Positions 52,983-62,680 of a stretch of DNA of 64,000 nucleotides are shown here, piece after piece. The stretch is taken from NCBI GenBank assembly GCA_020638995.1, contig JACKHM010000001.1, positions 744,001-808,000 of the forward strand, in the 5' to 3' direction. Made by a program: the position numbers and the translations under genes. The stretch is from Planctomycetaceae bacterium. Lineage in GTDB: Bacteria; Planctomycetota; Planctomycetia; Pirellulales; Pirellulaceae. Position 1 is the first letter of the stretch, and every line of letters starts with the position of its first letter. The notes beneath the pieces were generated by a model. That model was given only the letters and a program-made list of their open reading frames with translations, was not told where the DNA came from and did not search any database.

Positions 52983-55586
52983 TCAGTCTATGGAAAGGCG
53001 GCGAATTCTCAGTAAAACGGGCAAAACCAGCACCGAAGAGACGAGACAGCAGAACACTCCCAACGTCAGCACTTGGCCAAGACTCCGCAAACCTTGATGC
53101 GAAGCAATCATCATGCTGCCGAAACCAATCATCGTGGTCGCGGATGTTAGAAACACCGCCGAGGCCGTGGCATTCGAAATCTGGTAGCCGTCCCCCTGAC
53201 GCAGCGCGTCGTGTACTACGTGAACACCGTCATCGATCCCAATGCCCAGGATCAGCGGTAGCACGATCATATTCGCGGGGTTCAAAGGGATATCTAACCA
53301 ACCGAGCAACCCCAGCAGCTGTAGTAGCCCCAGCCCCATCGGCAACATCGCCAGCAACGAATGTTTAATTGTCCGAAAATCAAGGACCAATACGATCGCG
53401 ACTGCCAACAGCGAATAAATCGCGGCGTGGATATAGCTCCGTTGCATCTGGCTCGACGCGTAGAAAGTCTGAATCGGATGCCCCGTAATGCGTGAATCAA
53501 CCGACTCGACCTCACGGACAAATTTGCGAAGCGAATCCATATTCCAAATGTCGCTGTGTCCATAGACTTTCAGTAGTTGCCGACCAGTGTTGCCGATAAA
53601 CCGTTGCACGAGTGGCTCTGGCAAATCACCAATCAGCGGCGGCACCGGACTGGCCATCGAACGCAATCGCTGAAAGGATTCGAGCAACTGGCTGGCGTTC
53701 GATTGTTGCCAACGCGAGATACGAGCAAAATACTCCGAAGGCGGCAGGCGATGCAGCTCGTCGAGCATTCGCCGTAGTTCGGGAGTTGTCGATTGCGTGC
53801 CCCCCTCCCCTGCCCTGGCCAGAGCCCGGAACAATTGTTGCTGATCGATCACTGCCAGCAGCGGTGGTTGTTCGGGCAAAGCGGACAACCGATCGGCAAT
53901 TCGAGCGATGGACGCTTGTTGCTCTGCCGTCGTCACAGGTACCAAAGAAGCGATTTCCTCTGTTGCGACGACACTCGGCAGTGCGTCAAACTTGGCCTTG
54001 CGCGATAACAGCTCAGCAGACGTTTTGCACATCGAGACGGCGTACCACACGCTCCGCTCGGATGTCTCGGCAAGTTGGCGTTCGAGATCGACGCTCTGTT
54101 GATCCTTTGGCTGCAAGTTCAAGAGGTTGTGGTCATACCGCAGGCGAGGAAGGCCAGTGCCCAAAGCGATTGTCGCGACGACCAGCAAGCCAAGAACCAT
54201 TCTCGGTGACTGCGCCGCCGCGCGGCACATCGCACCGAACGGAAGCGCGGGAGCTTGCTGTGGGATAGCGTGACGCCGATCCGCTAGATGCAGCAGCGCC
54301 GGCAACATCGTCAGCGCTGCGATCACACACAACACGATTCCACCGCCCGCAACGATCCCCAACTCGGCGATCCCCGTGAAGTCCGTCAGCCCTGCCATAA
54401 AGAATGCCAAAGCCGTCGTCAGACCTCCCGTCACAATGCCCGGACCAACGCTTTGCGCAGTCTCGACCAGGGCCGTGTCGGTTTCCGATATCTGTTCGCG
54501 GTCTTCCAAATAGCGAGCCAAGTAGTGGATGCCAAAATCGATTCCCAAGCCAATCAGGATCACGCCGAAAGCTACGCTCAAAATGTTCAAGTGCCCAACC
54601 GCGAACGTGATGTAGCCCATCGACCATGCGATCCCAATCAACAGAGCCGCCACGGCTAGCAGCGGGCGGCGCAATCCACCAAAGCCTGCGATAAAGACAC
54701 AGGTCACTCCAGCGAGGCTAAGCAGGCTGGCACGCGTCGTATCCCGCTGGCTTGAAGTCATCTCATCGAATTCAAGCACTGGCATGCCAGTCAATCCCAT
54801 CGTCACCTGCGCGTGCCGAGCGCTAACTGCCGCAATCTGGTTACGTAGTCGCGGGATAGTCACTTCCAGCCGCGTCGAGGACTCGGAATTCGCGAGGCGC
54901 ACTAGTACGACTCCCGTCTGACCGCCATTCAATAACAAGTATCGTGACGCAAGACGGTCTTCAAGCTGAACAAGTCCATTCGCGATTGGCGGCGACTGCG
55001 TCGGCTCGCCGTCAGCTCGCAATACGCTTGATAGGTGCGTCTGCAACTCGCCAAGCGACGAGCGTCCGCCCCTTGAATCCGCACCAGCAGCGACAGCACT
55101 GGCGAGACTCAAACGATTCCAGTCGCCATCAAGGACAGGCTGAAACTCTGCCAAGAATCGCTCGATCTGCGAAAGTTCTTCCGCCGGGAGAAAGTACAAA
55201 CTTTTCGGACGCAGTGCGGACAAATCCACCTTTTGCATGATCGAACGGAACTCGGATCGTTGCTGCAAGACATTTGTCAGGTCGTCCATCGCAGCAACGA
55301 TCGCGTCCTGCGACTTGCCATCGATCACGATCACGATATCATCCGCATCGCCAAACTCAGCTAGATACGCAAGCCACCGGCGATTGAACCCACTATCCGG
55401 GTTCAACAGATCCAACCGACTAGTCCGAAATTCGAGGAACAGAACGGTCAGCCCTACACATACACATGCCGCGGCAATGCCTAAAACCAGGACCAAGACC
55501 GGAGCTTTCGTCACGAGACGCGTCAGTGCACCCAGCGGTGGTGCTAGCAACGAAGCATGTTTTCGAGCGGTCTCGTTCGTTGACAT
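52983..55586 (-). CDS. RND/MMPL-family exporter (HpnN-like)
   Basis: 867 residues with the two-fold RND layout: one membrane helix near the N-terminus (APVLVLVLGIAAACVCVGLTV), a large periplasmic loop (~65-270), five helices (~275-430), one helix opening the second half (MVLGLLVVATIALG), another large loop, and five terminal helices. The sterol-sensing-like segments GVILIGLGIDFGIHYLARYLEDRE and VLPLILGIGIDDGVHVVHDAL, with their conserved Asp pairs, are the usual RND/MMPL signatures. HpnN-type relatives move hopanoids or other lipids. No hopanoid genes are in view, so the cargo is uncertain. A FabZ-like gene lies just downstream. Confidence 0.85.
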   Translation of the reverse strand: MSTNETARKHASLLAPPLGALTRLVTKAPVLVLVLGIAAACVCVGLTVLFLEFRTSRLDLLNPDSGFNRRWLAYLAEFGDADDIVIVIDGKSQDAIVAAMDDLTNVLQQRSEFRSIMQKVDLSALRPKSLYFLPAEELSQIERFLAEFQPVLDGDWNRLSLASAVAAGADSRGGRSSLGELQTHLSSVLRADGEPTQSPPIANGLVQLEDRLASRYLLLNGGQTGVVLVRLANSESSTRLEVTIPRLRNQIAAVSARHAQVTMGLTGMPVLEFDEMTSSQRDTTRASLLSLAGVTCVFIAGFGGLRRPLLAVAALLIGIAWSMGYITFAVGHLNILSVAFGVILIGLGIDFGIHYLARYLEDREQISETDTALVETAQSVGPGIVTGGLTTALAFFMAGLTDFTGIAELGIVAGGGIVLCVIAALTMLPALLHLADRRHAIPQQAPALPFGAMCRAAAQSPRMVLGLLVVATIALGTGLPRLRYDHNLLNLQPKDQQSVDLERQLAETSERSVWYAVSMCKTSAELLSRKAKFDALPSVVATEEIASLVPVTTAEQQASIARIADRLSALPEQPPLLAVIDQQQLFRALARAGEGGTQSTTPELRRMLDELHRLPPSEYFARISRWQQSNASQLLESFQRLRSMASPVPPLIGDLPEPLVQRFIGNTGRQLLKVYGHSDIWNMDSLRKFVREVESVDSRITGHPIQTFYASSQMQRSYIHAAIYSLLAVAIVLVLDFRTIKHSLLAMLPMGLGLLQLLGLLGWLDIPLNPANMIVLPLILGIGIDDGVHVVHDALRQGDGYQISNATASAVFLTSATTMIGFGSMMIASHQGLRSLGQVLTLGVFCCLVSSVLVLPVLLRIRRLSID

Positions 55587-55737
55587 CGGCGGTCTCTTGG
55601 AGGCAAGGGTCGCGAGATTCTATCGTCGCGACGAACATGCACCAAGACAAGGCGAGACACTTTCGATGAGGCTAGACTTCCTCCAAACACCAGCCCGTCA
55701 ACAGTTCGGCGCGAAACGCCAGAATCTCTTCGAGGCT
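55587..55737. other. Short intergenic region between selO and the RND exporter
   Basis: 151 bases. Antisense frames are open here but no gene is supported. It likely carries the exporter's promoter. Confidence 0.35.
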
Positions 55738-57204
55738 TCACGTTCCGCAAAATGTCGCATGTACGACTTCGTCGGGCGTTGGTGCGGATTCGTATTCAGC
55801 AGAGTCGGGCTGTTCCGAGAACGGTGTCTTAAGGACATCGTTAAGTCGATGAAAGGGAGCAAAGTCGCCATCGTAGCCAGCCGCGATCGCTTCTTCCACG
55901 CGATGGTTGCGTGGTATGAAGATGGGGTTCATTTTGCGCATCAAAGTAATCGCTTCTCGGAGATCGGAGCTGGTGTTCTCAAGACGAGTTCGCCACGAAC
56001 TCAGCCACGCCGAGATCGCTTCTTGCTGGTTAAATAACCGAATCACGCCGACGTCATTGCCACATTCCAGTGCGACAGGAAGAGAACGAAACACAAGTGT
56101 AAAGTCCGCCTCGCCAGCGGTCATTGCCGAGAGTAGGTCTTGAACGAGGTTCCAGTCCGCGTCAGTTCCGTTCTCGATTCCGATCTTGGCGATGAATCGT
56201 CGCTGCAAGTCCATTCGATGGATGTCGGCGAAAGTATCGAGCGCCAACTCTGCCTCGGCGATTGCTTGCTTCGGATCGTCGTTCAATATGGGCAAGAGCG
56301 TTTCAGCAAAACGAGTCAAGTTCCAGTGGCCGATGGGGCCTTGATTGGCATAGGCATAGCGTCCCTGGTGATCGATGGAGCTGAAGGTCTTCACAGGGTG
56401 AAAGGAATCCATAAACGCGCACGGCCCAAAGTCGATCGTCTCGCCGGAGATCGTCATGTTGTCGGTATTCATCACACCGTGAATGAACCCCAGTTGCATC
56501 CAATGAGCGATCAGCCTGGCTTGCCGCTCGATGACAGCTTCGAGCAACGCGCGATAAGGATTGTCGGCCAGCTTGGCGTCCGGACAATGACGTGCGATCG
56601 CATAATCGGCGAGCACCTTCAAATTGTCATGATCCTTGCGAGCTGCAAACCATTGAAACGTACCAATACGAATATGCGATTGGGCGACGCGAGTGAAGAC
56701 TCCCCCAGGAATCAAGCCTTCGCGCACGACCTTGTCACCTGAGGCAACTGCAGCCAGCGCCCGAGTCGTCGGCACACCGAGGGCGGCCATGGCTTCCGAT
56801 ACAATGTATTCCCGCAACACCGGTCCTAATGCCGAGCGTCCGTCTCCGCGTCTCGAGAATGGTGTTTGGCCTGAGCCTTTCAATTGGATATCGTGTCGGA
56901 CTCCGTCCGCGCGGACGACCTCGCCCAGCAAAATCGCCCGACCATCGCCCAGTTGCGGCGAGAAGCCACCAAACTGGTGCCCAGAGTAGGCCATCGCAAT
57001 GGGCTCAGAGCCCTCCGTGAGTCGATTGCCGGAAAGAATCGCAGCGCCTTCCGGTGAATTGAGCCGTTCCACGTCGATCCCCAATTCCGCCGCGAGTTCA
57101 TGGTTCAGCCGAATCATGGTCGGCGCGCTGACGGGAACTGGATCAATGCGAGCAAAGAACGCCTCTGGCAGACGAGCATAGGTGTTGTCGAAAGGGAAAG
57201 GCAT
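55738..57204 (-). CDS. selO: Protein adenylyltransferase SelO (YdiU/UPF0061)
   Basis: 488 residues from the ATG at 57204, which has AGAGG nine bases upstream; a GTG two codons earlier is too close to that site. Typical SelO strings are present: AYSGHQFGGFSPQLGDGRA, LKGSGQTPFSRRGDGRSALG, PTTRALAAVASGDKVVRE, and the pseudokinase active loop HGVMNTDNMTISGETIDFGP. SelO transfers AMP to Ser, Thr or Tyr of target proteins and helps the oxidative stress response. In some bacteria SelO ends in a Cys shortly before the terminus; here the last residues are VVHATFCGT, which retains a Cys at the third position from the end. Confidence 0.93.
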   Translation of the reverse strand: MPFPFDNTYARLPEAFFARIDPVPVSAPTMIRLNHELAAELGIDVERLNSPEGAAILSGNRLTEGSEPIAMAYSGHQFGGFSPQLGDGRAILLGEVVRADGVRHDIQLKGSGQTPFSRRGDGRSALGPVLREYIVSEAMAALGVPTTRALAAVASGDKVVREGLIPGGVFTRVAQSHIRIGTFQWFAARKDHDNLKVLADYAIARHCPDAKLADNPYRALLEAVIERQARLIAHWMQLGFIHGVMNTDNMTISGETIDFGPCAFMDSFHPVKTFSSIDHQGRYAYANQGPIGHWNLTRFAETLLPILNDDPKQAIAEAELALDTFADIHRMDLQRRFIAKIGIENGTDADWNLVQDLLSAMTAGEADFTLVFRSLPVALECGNDVGVIRLFNQQEAISAWLSSWRTRLENTSSDLREAITLMRKMNPIFIPRNHRVEEAIAAGYDGDFAPFHRLNDVLKTPFSEQPDSAEYESAPTPDEVVHATFCGT

Positions 57205-57234
57205 GAACACGTGCCTCTGTGTGTTAGCAGTATC

Positions 57235-58446
57235 TCAAGTGATCCGTTGTAGCGACCGGTGCGAACGATTCAGCAGGCAAAGCACAATACAAATGAGACA
57301 ACCTAAAGCTGCAACCGCTGCGAGTGCTCCATAAACAAATCTGTCGCTCTGAAATTCACCGGCGAACCTCGCGCCAAAGCTTCCCAACCCAAGGCCCATC
57401 GCAAAGCTGAAGCCATAACAGAGGCTACGTCGATGACGCGGCGTGTACTTGGCGATCAGGCTGTTGTAAATCGGTTGGTGCATGAAATGGACGAGTGCCA
57501 GCAGACCGGCCGCTGGAACGCGATCCCAGGTGTTAGCGTAGGCCATCCACAAAAGAAACGGAATGTTTCCGAAGGTGATCCACGCCAATTGCTTCTCAAG
57601 AATGGAAGATCTCGCGAAGCGACCCGCCAATGCCTGACCGGCACAACCGACAAACAGGACGCCTGCCGCTAGAAAATTGCCGTCACTCTTGGCGACGCCA
57701 AACCATTCCGCAGCGCCGCTCAAATACCGCGGCAGGAAACTCATCAATGCCGAATAGACAAAGCCTTGCACCGATGCCATCACCGTCAGCGTGAAGAACG
57801 AGGTCCAATCAACGTGGTCCTGGTCGTCTGTTGTGTCTGTCACTGACTTCTCACGGCGCGACTCGATCGCCGGATGTCGCAAGGCCTGAAGAACAAAAAC
57901 TATCCCCAGGATCGCGCCGGGCACCGTCAACGTCCAATAGACCTGCCGCCACGAAAAACTTGCCGCCAGCAAAATACCCGCCAACAACGGAGCGGAGCTA
58001 ATTCCCGCCGATCCGAAAATGCCGTGGATGCCCAGGGCCAACGGTCGGTTATCGGAGTTGGTCTCGTGTGAGATCAACGAGAGCCCGGCAGGATGATAGA
58101 TGGATGCCAACGCTCCCATGGTGATCATGGCAACGAACAGCGAGGATTGCGTCGAGGATGTCGCCGCCAGCGAACAAGCCGCAGCGCAACCCAGCAGGTA
58201 CACTGCCAGTAGTCTCCTGGCCCCGAAGCGGTCAACCAAGAGCCCGGCCACGATGGCCCCGAAACCCCACATCAATCTCCAAGAGTTAGACAAGCGACCG
58301 GTCATCGCCTTGCCGCCCGCTTCATCCGTGCCAAAGTATTCTTCGGCGATCTGTTGCTCAACGCTCGGCAGCGACAGTTCGTAGACATGCACGAGCGCGT
58401 GTGCCGACGATACGAGCAACACCAAGGAAAGTGTCGCGCGAAGCAT
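57235..58446 (-). CDS. MFS transporter
   Basis: About 403 residues with twelve hydrophobic segments in two sets of six. The motif-A-like loop GLLVDRFGARRLLAVYLLG lies between helices 2 and 3 of the first half. An insertion with charged residues (RREKSVTDTTDDQDHVDW) marks the central cytosolic loop. The preferred ATG (58446) overlaps the trpD stop by one base (TGATG); the GTG just before it would overlap by four. The gene is thus translationally coupled to trpD. The substrate cannot be predicted. Confidence 0.85.
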   Translation of the reverse strand: MLRATLSLVLLVSSAHALVHVYELSLPSVEQQIAEEYFGTDEAGGKAMTGRLSNSWRLMWGFGAIVAGLLVDRFGARRLLAVYLLGCAAACSLAATSSTQSSLFVAMITMGALASIYHPAGLSLISHETNSDNRPLALGIHGIFGSAGISSAPLLAGILLAASFSWRQVYWTLTVPGAILGIVFVLQALRHPAIESRREKSVTDTTDDQDHVDWTSFFTLTVMASVQGFVYSALMSFLPRYLSGAAEWFGVAKSDGNFLAAGVLFVGCAGQALAGRFARSSILEKQLAWITFGNIPFLLWMAYANTWDRVPAAGLLALVHFMHQPIYNSLIAKYTPRHRRSLCYGFSFAMGLGLGSFGARFAGEFQSDRFVYGALAAVAALGCLICIVLCLLNRSHRSLQRIT

Positions 58447-59465
58447 CACTCTTGGCTCGCCGCGGAGAGTTCTACCAACAACCGTTCAGCGGCGCCGCTG
58501 TCGATTGCTGATGCGGTCCTCGCAGCGCACGCTGCCAATGACTCGTCAACTCCGACCGTCCACAATGCCGCCGCGGCATTCATAACCACAATGTCACGAG
58601 AAGCGCCTGGCTTTCCAGCGAGAACGTCGCGAATCATTGCCGCGCTGGCCTGTGGTCCGTCGACCTGCATTGATTTGTCATTCGCTTCCCTGACACCAAA
58701 ATCTGCGGGCTCCCAGGTTAACTCGGTCAGCGCATGTCCCACGACTTCGGTCACATTCGTTTTGCCGCCTAAGGTGACTTCATCGAGCCCATCTTCACCG
58801 CAGACAACAACCGCTCGCTTGGGGCCGAGTAACGACAACGCTTGCGCCAACAGCTTACGCAAGTGTGGCTTGCCGACTCCTAGCAATTGAAATGGGGCAG
58901 ACGCCGGATTGCACAGCGGCCCGAGCATGTTGAAGATCGTGGGGACACCCAGCTTTTTTCGCGCTGCCGATACATGTCGCATCGAGGTGTGCAATTGCGG
59001 AGCAAAACAAAAGCAGAGACCAACCTCGTCAAGGCAGCGTTCGACCGTAGCCACCGATGCGTCGATGTTCACTCCTAGTTCCGCGAGGACATCCGCCGAT
59101 CCCGTCTTACTCGTGATACTGCGATTGCCGTGCTTGGCGACCGGGACACCAGCCGCTGCCGTCACAATCGCGGCGGCAGTGCTGATGTTGAATGTACCGG
59201 AACCATCGCCACCCGTCCCGCAAGTGTCGATAAAGTCTTTACGCGACGTATGAATCGGAATCATGTGCTTCCGCATAGCCCTTGCGGCACCGGCGATTTC
59301 CTGAACCGTTTCTCCCTTCAGACGCAACGAGTTGAGAAACAGGCCAATTTCATCGTCGCTCCAAATGCCATCCATCATCGAACCAATGACTTCTGCCATT
59401 TCTTCCATCGCAAGATCTTCACCACCTGCGACTCGACCAGTGATCGCCTGAATATTCAATGCCAT
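58446..59465 (-). CDS. trpD: Anthranilate phosphoribosyltransferase
   Basis: 339 residues, the usual length. Family signatures are the PRPP-binding DTCGTGGDGSGTFNIST, the substrate loop KHGNRSITSKTGSADVLAELG, and FAPQLHTSMRHVSAARKKLG with TIFNMLGPLCNPA. It converts anthranilate and PRPP to phosphoribosyl-anthranilate in tryptophan synthesis. The other trp genes are not in the window; the gene is instead coupled to an MFS transporter. ATG start. The divergent neighbour is a nucleoside hydrolase. Confidence 0.95.
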   Translation of the reverse strand: MALNIQAITGRVAGGEDLAMEEMAEVIGSMMDGIWSDDEIGLFLNSLRLKGETVQEIAGAARAMRKHMIPIHTSRKDFIDTCGTGGDGSGTFNISTAAAIVTAAAGVPVAKHGNRSITSKTGSADVLAELGVNIDASVATVERCLDEVGLCFCFAPQLHTSMRHVSAARKKLGVPTIFNMLGPLCNPASAPFQLLGVGKPHLRKLLAQALSLLGPKRAVVVCGEDGLDEVTLGGKTNVTEVVGHALTELTWEPADFGVREANDKSMQVDGPQASAAMIRDVLAGKPGASRDIVVMNAAAALWTVGVDESLAACAARTASAIDSGAAERLLVELSAASQE

Positions 59466-59576
59466 CGATTTAGAAACTCAGCGGAAAGCGAAATGCAGCG
59501 AGCAAAGCTGACGTTTTTTGGGTAACGAACGCAACTATCTTGTCGATTCTTACGTTGAATCTTACAATCGCTCGCT

Positions 59577-60518
59577 ATGGCAAGGAAGGTGATCATAGAT
59601 TGCGACCCTGGGATCGACGACGCCATCGTTTTGTGCATGGCTCTCTTCGATCCACGACTCGAAGTCGTCGCCGTGACGGCCGTGGAAGGCAATGTTTCCG
59701 CTCATCAGGCCAGTCGCAACGTACAAACGATTATCGAGCAACTCGATCCGCCCCGACTCCCGCGAGTTGGCGTCGCTTGCGAAATTGAAGATGCGCCGGC
59801 CACAGACGGTACGGCACTGCATGGCACGGACGGTCTGGGGAATGTTGGTTTCCGGACATCGGAATTACACCATCAACACCCCTCCGAGAAGATCATTTGC
59901 GACGAAGTTCGCGCCGCCGAGGACGAAGTCACCTTGCTCTGCTTGGGGCCACTGACCAATTTGGCTCGCGCTTTGAAACGAGACCCCGACCTGTGTACGA
60001 TGATCAGCCAAGTGGTCATTGCTGGCGGAAGTGTGGGCGTGGGCGGCAGCATCACGCCGGCTGCTGAGTTCAATATGTACTACGATCCGGTGAGCGCTCG
60101 AAGCGTCTTTCGGTCGGCGATGACCAAGACTCTAGTGCCGCTGGACGTGACTCGTGAAGTCGCTTTGACGTTTGATGTGTTGGAAGAATTGCCGTCGGAA
60201 ACGACGAAGGCAGGCAACTTTCTCCGCAAGATCATGCCGTTCGCATTTCGAGCACATCACCAAGTTCTCGGCCAAGAAGGTTTTCGCCTACCGGCAGCAC
60301 TGGCGTTGTTGGCGATCGTTCAACCTGAATTATTCCACTCCGAAGAGATGGCAGGGGACGTCGAAACGCGTGGCGACTTGACCAAGGGCGCGACAATCTT
60401 CGATCGCCGGGCGAAAATGTTATGGCGACCGAACATGGAAGTCGTAACCGATGTTGATGCGGTCGCGTGCAAAGATTGCATCGTGCGAGGCCTGACCGCC
60501 GCCGGAGAGACCCACTAG
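59577..60518 (+). CDS. Inosine-uridine preferring nucleoside hydrolase family protein
   Basis: 313 residues, ATG start. The N-terminal calcium-binding motif is VIIDCDPGIDDAIVL. Further hallmarks are VEGNVSAHQASRN (GN motif), HGTDGLGN, LCLGPLTNLARAL, VIAGGSVGVGG, AEFNMYYDPVSARSVF (N and D ligands) and VPLDVTREV. Family members hydrolyse the N-glycosidic bond of ribonucleosides for salvage. No signal peptide, so cytosolic. Specificity among nucleosides cannot be set from these motifs. Confidence 0.9.
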   Translation: MARKVIIDCDPGIDDAIVLCMALFDPRLEVVAVTAVEGNVSAHQASRNVQTIIEQLDPPRLPRVGVACEIEDAPATDGTALHGTDGLGNVGFRTSELHHQHPSEKIICDEVRAAEDEVTLLCLGPLTNLARALKRDPDLCTMISQVVIAGGSVGVGGSITPAAEFNMYYDPVSARSVFRSAMTKTLVPLDVTREVALTFDVLEELPSETTKAGNFLRKIMPFAFRAHHQVLGQEGFRLPAALALLAIVQPELFHSEEMAGDVETRGDLTKGATIFDRRAKMLWRPNMEVVTDVDAVACKDCIVRGLTAAGETH

Positions 60519-60564
60519 CAAGCTTGCAGGCGTCGCAACACCCAAGCTGGTGTATAGCGATTTA

Positions 60565-61431
60565 TCAGTCACCCTGCGTCGCGAGTATGCTCGCAAGGCC
60601 TTCGACATAGCTCGGGAAACGAAACTGCAATTGAAGTAGCTCGCGCAGCCGCGAGTTGTCAATTCGCTTGTCGGTTGAAGCGCGAGCCGCGGTCGGCGAG
60701 CCCGCATTAGGCGCAGTGAACTGAGGCGGCGGCGAATGACTTCTTCGCGCCAGTTCGCGATAAAACTCTCCGCGTAACACGGGCGCACCATCGGAAACCA
60801 GTAGCAATTCAGGCGGCATAAGCTGCGTCTCGGCGGCGAGCACAACTCGTACGGCATCATCAACATGGATGAGATTCAGGTAGCCGTCGGCAGCGCCGTC
60901 GATCGGCCTCCCAGCAATAACATCCTGCAACTTGGGTAAGCGATCGGCACCATAGATCCCGGCGAGCCTGAGTATCATCGTTCGCTCGCCAATCGCGCAT
61001 TGACGCAACAACTCTTCTGCCGCCAAACAAGCCTTTCCGCCTTCTCGAAGTGGCACAGAAAGTGACTGCTCGTTCACCCACTGACCGTCGTTCTGGGCAT
61101 AGACACCGGTGGAGCTAATATAGATGAACCGGCGAGGCGGCGCGGGTAAGCAATCCAGCACTCGCCGCAATCCATCGACGTAAACCTCGCGAATTGACTT
61201 ACCAGCTGTCCGATCGAAGCCAATCGCAAACAGCAGCGTATCGATCTCGTCACAATCGCTCAGGTCGAGTGAACCCGTTACATCTCCGACAATCGGGCGT
61301 ATTCCACGAGCTCGAAGTCGCGCCGCGGTCTCTAAAGAGCGTGTAAGTGCGAGGACTTCGTGGCCGTCACCAAGCCACGCTTGGGCCACGCGCCGGCCCA
61401 AGTATCCACAACCCAGAATCAGCTTGTTCAT
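60565..61431 (-). CDS. NAD(P)-binding SDR/epimerase, YeeZ-like
   Basis: 288 residues from the ATG at 61431 (the frame also opens three codons earlier with TTG). Rossmann start KLILGCGYLGRRVAQAWLGDG, with the GxGYLGxxV glycine motif. Later elements are FIYISSTGVYAQNDGQWVNE (active-site region with S-S-T and Y), RLAGIYGADRLPKLQ and LNLIHVDDAVRVVLAA. The pattern matches the YeeZ/NAD-dependent epimerase-dehydratase group of atypical SDRs. The substrate is unknown. It converges on the nucleoside hydrolase gene. Confidence 0.85.
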   Translation of the reverse strand: MNKLILGCGYLGRRVAQAWLGDGHEVLALTRSLETAARLRARGIRPIVGDVTGSLDLSDCDEIDTLLFAIGFDRTAGKSIREVYVDGLRRVLDCLPAPPRRFIYISSTGVYAQNDGQWVNEQSLSVPLREGGKACLAAEELLRQCAIGERTMILRLAGIYGADRLPKLQDVIAGRPIDGAADGYLNLIHVDDAVRVVLAAETQLMPPELLLVSDGAPVLRGEFYRELARRSHSPPPQFTAPNAGSPTAARASTDKRIDNSRLRELLQLQFRFPSYVEGLASILATQGD

Positions 61432-61570
61432 TTTGCACAACCAGTATGACTAGAATTTCCGGGGAATCGATACACAAAATGTGGGAAATGTCTTTACCTA
61501 TACGGTATCATTCAAGTGCCCCTTGCAAATCCGCCGCAATCCCGGCACTGTAGTCTTCGGGGAGAGACTC

Positions 61571-62653
61571 ATGAATATGTTCAATCGAAGTCATTCTTCA
61601 AAATCTACGCCTGCTCGACCGTTGCCAGCAGGCGGTCCAGCAATCGGCTTAGCTTGGCTGATGTGCCTCACGCTCGCGGCGCCACACATTCTGCGTGCTG
61701 AAGAAGCTCGCGCGACAGCAACCTCCGAGACCACAACACCGCTCTCGTTACTTCTGAAAGGTAATGCACCGCAAAGCGTTGACGACCTTAAGGCAATGCA
61801 GACGCACTTTCAGCAGCTGATCAAAGAGGTGTTGCCAACCACCGTGGCAGTACAGGTCGGGCCCGCTCAGGGAAGCGGCGTCATTATCAGTCCTGATGGA
61901 TATGTCTTGACGGCAGCTCACGTATCGGGCGAGCCTGGGCGCACTGCTTGGCTGGTCATGCACGATGGTAGCCGGGTTTCAGGCGCAACATTGGGTGTCT
62001 ATCGCACACTTGACGCTGGACTGATCAAAATCAACAAAACACAACCGGACCAAACGTGGCCCTACGCAACGATGGGTCAATCGAAAGATGTGGCAACCGG
62101 AATGTGGTGCTTTGCGGCCGGACACCCGGGTGGCTTCCAATCCGATCGGCCTCCCGTCGTGCGATTGGGACGCGTGCTCGCATTGAACGACAACTCGACG
62201 ATCACCACAGATTGCACGTTGATTGGCGGCGACTCGGGCGGGCCGCTATTCGGCATGGACGGTAAGGTCATTGGTGTGAACAGCCGAATCGGCAATCCGC
62301 TAACGGTGAACTTACACGTCCCCGTAAACACATTCCGAGACGAGTGGGTTCGTTTGGCAAACGGTGAATCGTGGGGACACACACCGGGCCGCGAACCTTT
62401 TATCGGCGTACAAGGCGAGCCCGAATCGAATGACGCGACGATCCATCGTGTGTTTCCTGGTACGCCGGCCGCCGACGCCGGACTTCAACCGGGTGATTTG
62501 ATATTGCGATTCGCCGGGCGGCGAGTCTCTGACTTTACAGCTCTTCAAGCTTATGTCAGCGACGAAGAACCTGGGAATCGCGTGACCATCGTAGTTCGGC
62601 GAGACGATCGGACGCTGGAACTTCGATTGGTCATAGGGCTGCGAAACAACTAA
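61571..62653 (+). CDS. HtrA/DegP-type S1C serine protease with PDZ domain
   Basis: 360 residues from the ATG at 61571, which has GGGGAGAG just upstream. A signal peptide (GLAWLMCLTLAAPHILRAEEA) targets it to the periplasm. The trypsin-like domain has a complete triad: His117 in GYVLTAAHVSGE, Asp148 in LDAGLIKIN and Ser222 in IGGDSGGPLFG. A single PDZ domain occupies ~270-355 (GVFPGTPAADAGLQPGDLILRF fits PDZ; read as VFPGTPAADAGLQPGDLIL). This is the arrangement of DegS-like or single-PDZ HtrA quality-control proteases. A degenerate relative follows 27 bases later, probably in the same operon. Confidence 0.88.
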   Translation: MNMFNRSHSSKSTPARPLPAGGPAIGLAWLMCLTLAAPHILRAEEARATATSETTTPLSLLLKGNAPQSVDDLKAMQTHFQQLIKEVLPTTVAVQVGPAQGSGVIISPDGYVLTAAHVSGEPGRTAWLVMHDGSRVSGATLGVYRTLDAGLIKINKTQPDQTWPYATMGQSKDVATGMWCFAAGHPGGFQSDRPPVVRLGRVLALNDNSTITTDCTLIGGDSGGPLFGMDGKVIGVNSRIGNPLTVNLHVPVNTFRDEWVRLANGESWGHTPGREPFIGVQGEPESNDATIHRVFPGTPAADAGLQPGDLILRFAGRRVSDFTALQAYVSDEEPGNRVTIVVRRDDRTLELRLVIGLRNN

Positions 62654-62680
62654 GCCGTCATTCGACGAGGAACTTCAACG

